This document shows positions 1-7,400 of a stretch of DNA of 20,062 bases, one piece after another. The stretch's first letter is position 1. Each line of letters opens with the position of its first letter. The position numbers and the translations under genes are program-made. Under the pieces are notes generated by a model that saw only the letters and a program-made list of their open reading frames with translations, was not told the DNA's origin and made no database searches. Source of the stretch: Pseudomonadota bacterium (GTDB lineage: Bacteria; Pseudomonadota; Alphaproteobacteria; Rhizobiales; Hyphomicrobiaceae); assembly GCA_023410905.1 (NCBI GenBank), contig JAEYPL010000147.1:1-20062 (forward strand), in the 5' to 3' direction.

Positions 1-131
1 GTTCTTCACGGGGAGAGGGTTAGGGTGAGGGGCGACGTCAGATGCTGCGGTTTGCGGCCGCCCCTCATGTCGTGCTGAAAGCACGCCTCCGGCGTGGCCT
101 TCTCCCCGTGAAGAACGGGGAGAAGGGGAAG
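1..131. repeat. RIME-like palindromic element, copy 1 (left-truncated)
   Basis: The right palindrome is a perfect 12-bp stem (CCTTCTCCCCGT 98-109, loop GAAGA, complement 115-126). The left half begins inside a matching GGGGAGAGGG arm followed by TTAGGGTGAGGGG. The same stem, loop and TTAGGGTGAGGGGCG joint occur in copy 2. This copy has about 28 extra bases before the right stem. It forms the visible 3' end of uvrB, where the frame stays open. The class resembles the Rhizobium-specific intergenic mosaic elements; I have not matched it to a named family. Confidence 0.85.
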
Positions 132-2715
132 TAAGGACATTCGCCGCCGCACCGTACTTTCTTGCACCCTTGAAACTGCCCGCGCGATCCTCGACATCCG
201 ACTGGCGCGCCAAGGGATCATCCGAAATCGCAAGCTCCGTCTCGCGCAAACGCTTGACCTCGTCGCGCAGGCGCGCGGCTTCCTCGAACTCGAGATCGGC
301 GGCGGCATCGCGCATGCGCCGCTCCATGTCGTCGATGACCTTCGCAAGGTTGTGGCCGACGAGCGGCTGATCGGCGAGACCGAGATCGACCGTCACGTGA
401 TCCTGCTCGTAGACCGACGCCATGGCATCGCCGATGGATTTGCGCACGCTCTCCGGCGTGATGCCGTTCGCGACGTTCCACGCCATCTGCTTCTCGCGGC
501 GCCGATCGGTCTCGCCCATGGCGCGATCCATCGAGCCGGTGATCTGGTCCGCGTAGAGTATGACCTTGCCATCGACGTTGCGCGCCGCGCGACCGATGGT
601 CTGGACGAGCGACGTCTCCGACCGCAGGAAACCTTCCTTATCCGCATCGAGGATCGCGACCAGACCGCATTCGGGAATGTCGAGGCCCTCGCGCAGCAGG
701 TTGATGCCGATCAGAACGTCGAACGCGCCAAGCCGCAGGTCGCGGATGATCTCGATGCGCTCCAGCGTTTCGATATCCGAATGCATGTAGCGCACGCGAA
801 TGCCGTTCTCGTGCATGTACTCGGTCAGATCCTCGGCCATGCGCTTCGTGAGCACCGTCACCAGCGTGCGATAGCCTGCGCGCGTCACCTGCCGCACTTC
901 ATCCAGCAGATCATCGACCTGCGACTTCGCAGGTCGTACCTCCACCACTGGATCGACCAGACCGGTCGGCCGGATCACCTGCTCGACGAATGCGCCGCCC
1001 GTCTGCTCCATCTCCCAACCGCCCGGCGTGGCGGAGACGTATGTCGTCTGCGGCCGCATGGCATCCCACTCCTCGAATCGCAACGGACGATTGTCCATGC
1101 ACGAGGGCAGGCGAAAGCCGAATTCGGCGAGCGTCGCCTTGCGCCGGTAGTCGCCGCGGAACATGCCGCCGATCTGCGGAACGGTAACGTGGCTCTCGTC
1201 AGCGAACACAAGCGCATTGTCCGGCAGATATTCGAACAGTGTCGGCGGCGGCTCGCCGGGATTGCGCCCCGTCAGATAGCGCGAGTAGTTCTCGATCCCC
1301 GCGCACGAGCCTGTCGCTTCCATCATCTCGATGTCGAAGAGCGTGCGCTGTTCCAATCGCTGCGCCTCGAGCAGCTTCCCGGCATTGTACAGTTCTTCGA
1401 GGCGCTGCTTGAGCTCGATCTTGATGGCGCCGACCGCCTGCTGCAGCGTCGGCTTCGGCGTCACGTAGTGCGAATTCGCGTAGACCTTCACGAGCTTGAG
1501 ATCGTCGGTCTTCTGGCCCGTCAGCGGATCGAACTCGGTAATCGTCTCGATCTCGTCACCGAACAGCGAGATGCGCCACGCCCGATCTTCCAAATGCGCC
1601 GGGAACACTTCCACCGTATCGCCGCGCACGCGGAACGCGCCGCGCTGGAACGAGGCATCGTTGCGCCGGTAGTGCAGCGCCACGAGATCCGCGAGTAGCT
1701 GATCGCGCGAGAGCTGATCGCCGACCTGCACCTGCAGCGTCATCGCCGTGTAGGTCTCGACCGAACCGATACCGTAGATGCACGACACCGACGCAACGAT
1801 GATCACGTCGTCGCGTTCGAGCAGCGCGCGCGTCGCGGCATGACGCATCCGGTCGATCTGCTCGTTCACCGAGGCTTCCTTCTCGATGTACGTGTCGGTG
1901 CGTGGCACGTACGCCTCGGGCTGGTAGTAGTCGTAGTACGAGACGAAATACTCGACGGCATTCGACGGGAAGAAGCTCTTGAACTCGCCGTAGAGCTGGG
2001 CGGCGAGCGTCTTGTTCGGCGCGAGGATGAGCGCGGGGCGCTGCGTCGCGGCGATCACGTGCGCCATCGTAAAAGTCTTGCCGGAGCCGGTGACGCCGAG
2101 CAGCACCTGATTGCGTTCCTGCTGGTTCACGCCGTCGACGAGCTCGGCAATCGCCTGCGGCTGGTCACCGCGCGGCGTGTAGTCGGACTCGAGCTTGAAG
2201 GCGACGCCGCCTTCTGATTTCTCCGGCCGGTCCGGGCGATGCGGCATGAACATCGGCAGGTTGCCGTTGACCAGCGGATGCGCCGCGATCATCGGCTGCC
2301 GCGCGATCAGCTCCTTCGCGCGATCGGAGCGCTCGTCGGGACGCGCGAGGATCGCGTTCAGCGTGGCGGAGGGCGAGAAGTCCTCCGGCCGCGGCTTCAC
2401 CTGACGGAGTGCGGGGAGGACGCCCGTGCCCGCCCCACCCGCAACCTGTTCCCTCTCCCCGCTTGCGGGGAGAAGGTTAGGGTGAGGGGCGGAACCTTGC
2501 GCTGCGGTCTGCGGCCGCCCCTCATCCCGGCCTTCTCCCCGTGAAGAACGGGGAGAAGGGGAAGGGAGAAACGGCGCTTGCGGCGCCTCGCCGAAGCCGG
2601 GAGTGCGCGCATCGGTCTCGACCGGCGGGCCGACGGGCTTACCCGAGCGGCCACGCGACGGGCGGGGACGCGGCGTAGTGTCGACGTCTTTGGGCGATTT
2701 GGGGGATTTGGCCAT
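1..2715 (-). CDS. uvrB: Excinuclease ABC subunit UvrB (3' end beyond window)
   Basis: UvrB is the damage-verifying helicase of nucleotide excision repair. It is loaded by UvrA and then recruits UvrC. My reading of the minus strand gives 905 open codons from ATG 2715 to the left edge, with no stop. The core is intact: Walker A GVTGSGKT (about residues 207-214), the damage-probing beta-hairpin with YYDYYQ (260-265), helicase motif II DESH (506-509), motif VI TIGRAARN, and a C-terminal UVR motif (about 793-825) that contacts UvrC. The E. coli protein is 673 residues; this one has about 180 extra residues before the core and a tail after the UVR motif. Long extensions are common in Rhizobiales UvrB. 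Residues about 51-89 and from about 862 on are encoded by palindromic repeats that stay in frame. Upstream in-frame stops lie just before the chosen ATG; its ribosome site is weak. The true C-terminus cannot be seen. Confidence 0.96.
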   Translation of the reverse strand, partial: MAKSPKSPKDVDTTPRPRPSRGRSGKPVGPPVETDARTPGFGEAPQAPFLPSPSPRSSRGEGRDEGRPQTAAQGSAPHPNLLPASGEREQVAGGAGTGVLPALRQVKPRPEDFSPSATLNAILARPDERSDRAKELIARQPMIAAHPLVNGNLPMFMPHRPDRPEKSEGGVAFKLESDYTPRGDQPQAIAELVDGVNQQERNQVLLGVTGSGKTFTMAHVIAATQRPALILAPNKTLAAQLYGEFKSFFPSNAVEYFVSYYDYYQPEAYVPRTDTYIEKEASVNEQIDRMRHAATRALLERDDVIIVASVSCIYGIGSVETYTAMTLQVQVGDQLSRDQLLADLVALHYRRNDASFQRGAFRVRGDTVEVFPAHLEDRAWRISLFGDEIETITEFDPLTGQKTDDLKLVKVYANSHYVTPKPTLQQAVGAIKIELKQRLEELYNAGKLLEAQRLEQRTLFDIEMMEATGSCAGIENYSRYLTGRNPGEPPPTLFEYLPDNALVFADESHVTVPQIGGMFRGDYRRKATLAEFGFRLPSCMDNRPLRFEEWDAMRPQTTYVSATPGGWEMEQTGGAFVEQVIRPTGLVDPVVEVRPAKSQVDDLLDEVRQVTRAGYRTLVTVLTKRMAEDLTEYMHENGIRVRYMHSDIETLERIEIIRDLRLGAFDVLIGINLLREGLDIPECGLVAILDADKEGFLRSETSLVQTIGRAARNVDGKVILYADQITGSMDRAMGETDRRREKQMAWNVANGITPESVRKSIGDAMASVYEQDHVTVDLGLADQPLVGHNLAKVIDDMERRMRDAAADLEFEEAARLRDEVKRLRETELAISDDPLARQSDVEDRAGSFKGARKYGAAANVLTSPSPRSSRGEGHAGGVLSARHEGRPQTAASDVAPHPNPLPVKN
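2449..2565. repeat. RIME-like palindromic element, copy 2 (inside uvrB)
   Basis: Two hairpins flank a central GC-rich core. The left one is TCTCCCCGC-TT-GCGGGGAGA. The right one is a perfect 12-bp stem (2531-2542 with 2548-2559) with loop GAAGA, identical to the right stem of copy 1. The element lies inside the N-terminal extension of uvrB and is read through in frame on the minus strand, adding about 39 codons. It has the same orientation and the same translated frame as copy 1. Confidence 0.88.
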
Positions 2716-2796
2716 CGCCGGGAATATGGCCTCGCGCGCTTGGCGACACAATGGCCGCCTCCTGCCAGCAGGCTGTCAGGAAGCTGTTCAATCAAC

Positions 2797-2858
2797 AAAA
2801 AACGGGTGGGTTCGGGAGGGCGTCCCTCCCGATAGGGGTGCGGGGACCTAGTCCCCGC
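2797..2858 (-). terminator. Tandem hairpins and T-run after the GST gene
   Basis: Two perfect hairpins lie just past the GST stop on the minus strand. The first has an 8-bp stem (2840-2847 with 2851-2858, loop of 3). The second has a 9-bp stem (2812-2820 with 2824-2832, loop CGT). Nine bases beyond the second comes a run of six T on the minus strand (2797-2802). The T-run is a little far from the stem for a textbook intrinsic terminator, but the set fits termination of GST transcription before uvrB. Confidence 0.6.
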
Positions 2859-2878
2859 TCGCGCAGCGACCGGCCGGC

Positions 2879-3535
2879 CTAAAACTCCACCTCGAGTTCG
2901 ATGATCTCGTCGGGCTCGGCGAGGGCGCCTTCGGTCCACTCCTGTATGAGCGGCCAGGCAAAAATCGCCTCGCAGTACGCCGCCGACACCGGATCCAGCT
3001 CCACCGCGTAGGTGCGGAAACGCGTGCACACCGGCGCGTACATCGCGTCGGCGACGGTGAGCTTGTCGCCGAACAGATAGGGCCCGCCGTACCTCTCCAA
3101 GCACTCGGCCCAGATCGTCTTGACGCGCTCCACATCCGGCCGCGCGCCCGAGAAGATCTTGAATTTCTTATGCTGCGTCTTGAGGTTCATCGGGAGCGCG
3201 GAACGGAGATTGTGAAACCCCGAATGCATCTCGCCGGAAACCGCCCGGCAATGCGCCCGCGCGACACGATCCGCTGGAAAAAGCCCTGCGGCGGGGGCGA
3301 TCTCGTTCACATACTCCGCGATCGCAAGGGTATCCCAGACGGTCACCCCGTCGTGGACCAGCCTCGGCACGAGGACGGAAGGAGACAGCAGCAGCAGCTC
3401 CTGCCGGGCCTCCGGAGCGTCGATATCGACCCGCTCCTCGACGACGTCCAGGCCCCCCATTCGGCACAGAAGCCACCCCCGCAAAGACCACGACGAGTAG
3501 TTTTTGGAGGATATCGTCAGCCTTGCCTGCGCCAT
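2879..3535 (-). CDS. Glutathione S-transferase family protein
   Basis: This is a cytosolic GST-fold protein of 218 residues, a normal length. The N-terminal thioredoxin-like domain has the SSWSLRGW segment (residues 14-21), the VPRL segment with the cis-proline (P57), and WDTLAIAEYV (67-76), where the glutathione gamma-glutamyl group normally binds. The helical C-terminal domain shows the LTVADAMYAPV helix-capping region. A glutathione-linked detoxification or reduction role is inferred from the family; the substrate is unknown. A GTG codon sits directly before the ATG. I chose the ATG at 3535 because an AGGA lies upstream of it. The gene is divergent from phaZ across about 120 bp and is followed by hairpins. 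Confidence 0.88.
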   Translation of the reverse strand: MAQARLTISSKNYSSWSLRGWLLCRMGGLDVVEERVDIDAPEARQELLLLSPSVLVPRLVHDGVTVWDTLAIAEYVNEIAPAAGLFPADRVARAHCRAVSGEMHSGFHNLRSALPMNLKTQHKKFKIFSGARPDVERVKTIWAECLERYGGPYLFGDKLTVADAMYAPVCTRFRTYAVELDPVSAAYCEAIFAWPLIQEWTEGALAEPDEIIELEVEF

Positions 3536-3564
3536 CACTGCAAACCTGTCCTGCGGGTACCGCC

Positions 3565-3607
3565 GCGCTGCACAAATTTAGTTCTCGCGCTGCACAATAG
3601 ACTGCAC
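3565..3607. promoter_or_regulatory. Phased GCGCTGCACAA repeats upstream of phaZ
   Basis: GCGCTGCACAA occurs at 3565-3575 and exactly again at 3587-3597, 22 bases apart, or about two helical turns. A third CTGCAC follows at 3602-3607. The repeats lie in the GST/phaZ divergent region, 49-91 bases before the phaZ start. Even spacing on one face of the helix suggests a regulator site. TGC-rich sites for the PHA regulator PhaR are known in alphaproteobacteria, so PhaR is a reasonable but unproven candidate. Confidence 0.45.
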
Positions 3608-3655
3608 TAGCCTTTAGCGGTCAAGCAAGCCGAAGCGGTTAGGAGCCGGGCACCG

Positions 3656-4879
3656 ATGCTTTATCAGGCCTACCAACTGCAGGACGACCTCGCCGCCGTG
3701 ATGCGCTCGAGTGCCCGCTGGGCCATGGGCGCCTTCGGGGGCGCCTTCGGGAACGGCCTGAGCTTCCCGACCCCGCTCGGCGGTCACTTCATGGCCGCCC
3801 TCGCCATGATCTCGCGCTTCGAGCTGACCCACACGCGGCCCGCGTTCAACATCGCCAGCGTTCGCGTCGGCAATCGCGACGTGCCCGTCACGGAGGAGAT
3901 CGCGCTCGATCTCCCTTTCGGCAAGCTTCTCCATTTCGCGAAGGACATCGATACGCCGCAGCCGCGCATCCTGATCGTCGCGCCGCTCTCGGGGCACTTC
4001 TCGACGCTGCTTGCCGGCACCGTCCGCACCATGCTGCCCGATCACGACGTCTATCTCACGGACTGGGCCAATGCGCGTGATGTGCCGCTGGAAGCGGGCT
4101 CCTTCGGCATGGACGAATATCTCGACTATCTCATCAAGTTCATCGACCGCATGGGCCCCGGCGGTCACGTTCTCGCGGTGTGTCAGCCGTGCGTTCAGAC
4201 GCTGGGCGCCGTCGCCGTCATGTCGCAGGCCAATCATCCGGCGACGCCCGTTTCGATGACGCTGATGGCAGGTCCGATCGACCCGCGCGAGAGCCCGACC
4301 GAGGTCAACGAGCTCGCCGTCGCGAAATCGCTCGCGTGGTTCGAGAACTCGGTCATTCACGCAGTACCCAAGCGCTATGTGGGCGGCGGACGGCGCGTTT
4401 ATCCGGGCTTTATTCAGCTCGTCGCCTTCATGTCGATGAACATGGCGCGCCACACCGCCGCGCATCGCAAGCTCTACAATCACCTCGCCAAGGGCGAGGA
4501 GAAGGAAGCCGCAAAAATCAAGGACTTCTACGACGAATACTTCGCCGTTCTCGATCTCACCGAAGAATTCTACATGGAGACCATCGACCGGGTCTTCCAG
4601 AAGGCGGAGCTGGCGCAAGGGCAGTTCACGTACCGCGGACACAAGGTCGATCCGAGCCACATCCGCAAAACGGCGCTGCTCACGGTCGAAGGCGGCCGCG
4701 ACGACATCTGCGCACTCGGCCAGACCGCGGCCGCGCACGATCTTTGCAGCTCACTCCGCCCACATCTGAAACGCCATCATCTTCAAGCCAATGTCGGCCA
4801 CTACGGCGTGTTCAACGGCAAGCGATGGGAGAAGGAGATCTACCCCGTCGTGAGGAATATGATCCTAGCAATGGAATAG
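3656..4879 (+). CDS. phaZ: Intracellular polyhydroxyalkanoate depolymerase
   Basis: The enzyme cleaves stored poly-3-hydroxybutyrate granules to oligomers or monomers inside the cell. The 407-residue alpha/beta-hydrolase matches the PhaZ family over its full length. In place of a lipase-box serine it has the family's cysteine nucleophile in AVCQP (C176). The acid residue is expected in GGRDDI (D349/D350) and the histidine in NVGHYGVF (H382), by analogy with the Cys-Asp-His triad of Cupriavidus necator PhaZ1. SMTLMAGPIDPR (200-211) is another conserved family stretch. There is no signal peptide, as expected for an intracellular enzyme. An AGGAG lies about 10 bases before ATG 3656. The short-chain dehydrogenase gene downstream starts 175 bases later; whether the two are co-transcribed is unclear. 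Confidence 0.93.
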   Translation: MLYQAYQLQDDLAAVMRSSARWAMGAFGGAFGNGLSFPTPLGGHFMAALAMISRFELTHTRPAFNIASVRVGNRDVPVTEEIALDLPFGKLLHFAKDIDTPQPRILIVAPLSGHFSTLLAGTVRTMLPDHDVYLTDWANARDVPLEAGSFGMDEYLDYLIKFIDRMGPGGHVLAVCQPCVQTLGAVAVMSQANHPATPVSMTLMAGPIDPRESPTEVNELAVAKSLAWFENSVIHAVPKRYVGGGRRVYPGFIQLVAFMSMNMARHTAAHRKLYNHLAKGEEKEAAKIKDFYDEYFAVLDLTEEFYMETIDRVFQKAELAQGQFTYRGHKVDPSHIRKTALLTVEGGRDDICALGQTAAAHDLCSSLRPHLKRHHLQANVGHYGVFNGKRWEKEIYPVVRNMILAME

Positions 4880-5054
4880 ACCCGCTGCGACCATCGCATA
4901 TCTCCCCTGCGACGGGCCGCCTTGTCATATTGGACAGGGGCGCGCCACATCCTCGGCACGCATGAAGTCATTTGACACGACTTGAGCGCGATTTTGCCGC
5001 TCCCACTTTTTGCAACCCCAGGGGCTCAGCCCTTACGCATCCGAGACCTGTAAA

Positions 5055-6047
5055 ATGTCGAGTAGCCGCGTCCTGGTGATGACTGGGGGCACGAGGGGTT
5101 TCGGCCGGCGCATGGTCGAACGCCTCCTGAGAGAGCAGCCTGACTGGAAGGTGATCCTTCTGGCGCGCCAATCCGCGCAACTCACCGATCTCGTGAACTC
5201 GGTGGCTGGTGTCGATCGCCTCAGCATCGTCGATACCGATTTGGCGAGCCTCGATTCCGTCGCGCGCGCCATCGATTCCGTTGTCGCCCGTCTCGGCAAC
5301 GAGACGATCGACGCGGTCGTGCTCAACGCGGGCGTTCAAGTCGTCGAAGGCGATCGCCTGTCAGCCGACGGCCTGGAGCTGACCTTCGCCGTCAATCATC
5401 TCGCACATTTCTTCATTGCTGCGAGCCTTGCGCCCCATATCCGCACCGGCGGCCGCCTGATCCTCACGTCGAGCGAGGTCCACGATCCGCAGGCCTTCTG
5501 CCTGATGGGCATTGCACGGGCCGAGTGGCAATCACCGGACGTGCTTGCCGACGGTGCACGTGCCCAGATGCATCTGGCGGAAGGCGTCGAACGCGGCGAG
5601 GCACGCTATAGCGCCTCGAAGCTGCTCAATCTCATGTCGGCGCGCTACTTCGCCAGCGCGGAACTGCGCTTCTCGACGTTCGCGTTCAATCCGAGCGTTG
5701 TTCCCGGAACCGACATCGCCCGGGAGCGAAACCTGCTTCAGATTCTGTCCTGGAAGTATCTGCTGCCCGCGCTTGCGCCCATTCTCCCCGGCGCACGATC
5801 AGTCGCGCGCTCGTCCGGCGACCTGCTTTGGCTGACGACAGAAGCGGATGCGGAAGCACTGCGCGGTCAGTACGTGGATGGTCGCACCGCGCTGCCGGGC
5901 TCCGACGAATCCCGTGATGCCGCGAAAATAGATGCCATTGCGGGAATTTCTCGCGCGCTCATCGCCCGGCATCGTAGCCCGGCATTGCGCGAATTCGCTG
6001 CATCCAGGATGCCCACCCTCGGCTCCGCCAAGGACAGCGCCGCCTGA
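5055..6047 (+). CDS. Short-chain dehydrogenase/reductase (SDR)
   Basis: This is an NAD(P)-dependent oxidoreductase of the classical SDR fold, 330 residues. It has the cofactor-binding TGGTRGFG (residues 10-17), the structural NAG (92-94), the active-site serine in LTSSE (S139 or S140) and YSASK (Y185, K189). Length and layout recall the protochlorophyllide-reductase/WW-oxidoreductase-like branch, which is broad and uninformative about substrate. The open frame can begin at TTG 5010, but ATG 5055 directly precedes the beta-alpha-beta cofactor fold and is preferred. The stop codon lies within a perfect hairpin. The neighbour phaZ suggests lipid or hydroxyacyl metabolism only weakly. Confidence 0.85.
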   Translation: MSSSRVLVMTGGTRGFGRRMVERLLREQPDWKVILLARQSAQLTDLVNSVAGVDRLSIVDTDLASLDSVARAIDSVVARLGNETIDAVVLNAGVQVVEGDRLSADGLELTFAVNHLAHFFIAASLAPHIRTGGRLILTSSEVHDPQAFCLMGIARAEWQSPDVLADGARAQMHLAEGVERGEARYSASKLLNLMSARYFASAELRFSTFAFNPSVVPGTDIARERNLLQILSWKYLLPALAPILPGARSVARSSGDLLWLTTEADAEALRGQYVDGRTALPGSDESRDAAKIDAIAGISRALIARHRSPALREFAASRMPTLGSAKDSAA

Positions 6048-6060
6048 ACATCTTCAGGCG
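6041..6060 (+). terminator. Hairpin overlapping the SDR stop codon
   Basis: There is a perfect 8-bp stem, CGCCTGAA (6041-6048) with TTCAGGCG (6053-6060), and a 4-base loop. The TGA stop of the SDR gene is inside the left arm. No T-run follows, so it may protect the mRNA 3' end or work with another factor rather than being a full intrinsic terminator. Confidence 0.45.
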
Positions 6061-6104
6061 CATTCAGCCTGACCGAGCCACGGCCAGCCCCCGAAGACGA
6101 CGTC

Positions 6105-6188
6105 TCAAAGCCTATCCCGCGCCGCCCATACGGCACCGCAGAAGAAGCCCATAGAGAACATCAACGAAACCAGAGCTATCCAGATCAT
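6105..6188 (-). CDS. Possible 27-residue membrane peptide
   Basis: This is a short minus-strand ORF from ATG 6188 to TGA 6105. It begins MIWIALVSLMFSMGFF, and the product is almost wholly one hydrophobic helix followed by a short charged end, ARDRL. That is the layout of single-pass small membrane proteins with a cytoplasmic basic tail. An AGG (GGCAGGTAGACAGAC) lies upstream of the ATG. It lies free of other genes between the SDR gene and tRNA-Thr. No family is recognised. It could be a chance ORF, but the composition and isolation are suggestive. Confidence 0.45.
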   Translation of the reverse strand: MIWIALVSLMFSMGFFCGAVWAARDRL

Positions 6189-6261
6189 GTCTGTCTACCT
6201 GCCGCAGCCCTCCCGGGTGAGCGGCCTCCTGCGTGTGGCGACCCCCATCGCTCAGCACGGG

Positions 6262-6352
6262 GCTCGATTAACCATCGAGCGTCACCTCAGGTTGTGCAAG
6301 CGAGATTATGCACCAAACTACAGCAATCATGGTTTATAAGCAGTTATCCACA
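6262..6352. promoter_or_regulatory. CtrA-type and DnaA-box motif patch
   Basis: This AT-richer patch holds an exact CtrA-type 8-mer TTAACCAT (6268-6275). That 8-mer sits in a perfect palindrome: GCTCGAT and ATCGAGC arms at 6262-6268 and 6274-6280, with a 5-base loop. The patch also holds a one-mismatch reverse copy ATGGTTTA (6329-6336), an exact DnaA box TTATCCACA (6344-6352) and a near-match TTATGCACC (6305-6313). It is the main content of the gene-poor stretch between 6189 and 6525. It could be a cell-cycle-controlled promoter for the small ORF at 6105-6188, or part of a replication origin. No GANTC methylation site was seen in it. Confidence 0.4.
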
Positions 6353-6447
6353 AAATGGGCGGGTTCGTGGCAAGGGTCGTTCCGCTCATACCGCTACTCG
6401 TTAGATCATCCGTCGGGGTGGTGACTGTTTGCGAATGCCGCAGGCCA

Positions 6448-6463
6448 GCACGCGACTGCGTGC
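6448..6463 (-). other. Hairpin downstream of tRNA-Thr
   Basis: GCACGC-GACT-GCGTGC forms a 6-bp stem about 60 bases past the tRNA 3' end on the minus strand. It may serve as a back-up transcription stop. Nothing else is recognisable in 6353-6519. Confidence 0.25.
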
Positions 6464-6519
6464 CGGCGCGAGCGCCGCCCGCGCGGAGCACATGAGCGAA
6501 GCGAATAGGTGCGTGAGCG

Positions 6520-6525
6520 AAAAAA
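6520..6525 (-). terminator. T-run after tRNA-Thr
   Basis: Six T follow the encoded CCA end of the tRNA directly on the minus strand. No separate hairpin precedes them, so the folded tRNA itself or RNase trimming may define the end. Confidence 0.35.
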
Positions 6526-6600
<75 letters not shown>

Positions 6601-6627
6601 TTGCGCGGCTGGGCGCCGACGGCCCCT

Positions 6628-6656
6628 GATCTAGCCTTATTCACCCTACCCTGCAA
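6628..6656 (-). promoter_or_regulatory. Candidate sigma70 promoter of tRNA-Thr
   Basis: On the minus strand TTGCAG (6651-6656) and TAGATC (6628-6633) are separated by 17 bases. Transcription would begin near 6621, about 20 bases before the tRNA. The match to TTGACA/TATAAT is moderate, but the position is right. Confidence 0.45.
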
Positions 6657-6732
6657 CCGACGAATTGGCCGCGCGCGCTTGCCGAGCGGAACCGATCGGG
6701 CGGGAGGATCGTCCTTCGAGCAGCTCACGACA

Positions 6733-6744
6733 GTTCAATTGAAC
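6733..6744. promoter_or_regulatory. 12-bp perfect palindrome upstream of doxX
   Basis: GTTCAATTGAAC is a perfect inverted repeat in an otherwise unremarkable 270-base gap between tRNA-Thr and the DoxX gene. It ends 125 bases before that gene's start. It could be a dimeric repressor operator; the regulator is unknown. TTGAAC within it could also be a -35 box, but no good -10 follows. Confidence 0.3.
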
Positions 6745-6869
6745 GTGTACCCCGGATGCAAATGTTGCGAACGTCACAATGACGACGGATGGTTCGCGCG
6801 CCGACGGGATACGAATCACAAATCCGCCGGCTCGTCGTGAGCTAACTGAAGAACATTGAAAGGATGATC

Positions 6870-7262
6870 ATGGACTTCCTGCGACCCTATTCCGCCCAGC
6901 TTCTGAGCCTGCTGCGCTTCATGTCCGGCCTGCTGTTACTCCAGCACGGCACGACCAAGTACCTGAGCATCCCCGCCACCAAAATGAGCGGCGCCAATCC
7001 CTTCAGCATGGGTGGCGCGGCCGGTATCATAGAGCTTGTCGCGGGCGTGCTTCTGGTCGTCGGCCTCTTCACGCGTCCGGCAGCGTTCATCGCCTCGGGC
7101 ATGTGCGCGGTCGCCTATTTCTATGCCCACGCCGGCAGCAACTTCTACCCGATCGTCAACGGCGGCGAGCTGGCCGCGCTCTACGCCTTCGTCTTCCTCT
7201 ATCTCGCGGCGGCGGGCGGTGGCCCCCTGAGCCTCGACCGCATTCTCCGCAAGGAAAGCTGA
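6870..7262 (+). CDS. DoxX family membrane protein
   Basis: This is a small integral membrane protein of 130 residues with four predicted hydrophobic helices. The DoxX signature regions are present: LRFMSGLLLLQHGTTKY near the N-terminus, GIIELVAGVLLVVGLFTRPAAF in the middle and FVFLYLAAAGGGPLSLDR at the end. The family is widespread and poorly defined; some members are linked to quinone or thiosulfate oxidation or oxidative stress. Two ATGs lie six bases apart. AAAGGA abuts the first (6864) but is correctly spaced for the second (6870), so the second is chosen. A terminator-like hairpin follows. Confidence 0.88.
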   Translation: MDFLRPYSAQLLSLLRFMSGLLLLQHGTTKYLSIPATKMSGANPFSMGGAAGIIELVAGVLLVVGLFTRPAAFIASGMCAVAYFYAHAGSNFYPIVNGGELAALYAFVFLYLAAAGGGPLSLDRILRKES

Positions 7263-7322
7263 CGCAGCTCTGCCTCCTGAGGCAGGCCCTTGCGCCCTGC
7301 GCGTGAGGCTGTAGACAGTTTC

Positions 7323-7364
7323 AGAGCGGCCGTGCTGGCACACCGGCGCGGCCGCTCTCTTTCG
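7323..7364 (+). terminator. Terminator hairpin after the DoxX gene
   Basis: A 9-bp perfect stem, AGAGCGGCC (7323-7331) with GGCCGCTCT (7350-7358), is followed by CTTTCG. A smaller hairpin, CTGCCTC/GAGGCAG, lies nearer the stop at 7270-7285. Together they probably end doxX transcription before the CoA-transferase gene. Confidence 0.5.
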
Positions 7365-7400
7365 TCATGCCACACGCCCAAAACGACCCAGGAACGCCTC

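Noticed and set aside
352..1698. Long plus-strand ORF of 448 codons
   Set aside because: It is antisense to uvrB, whose conserved motifs read through the whole stretch on the other strand.
2449..2565. CRISPR or transposon origin for the repeated sequence
   Set aside because: Only three dispersed copies with internal palindromes, no spacer array, no transposase and no target duplication seen; a RIME-type element fits better.
3614..4738. Minus-strand ORF of 374 codons
   Set aside because: It is antisense to phaZ, in GC-rich DNA where shadow frames stay open.
4972..4977. TTGACA upstream of the SDR gene as a -35 box
   Set aside because: The -35 match is perfect, but no acceptable -10 hexamer lies 16-18 bases downstream.
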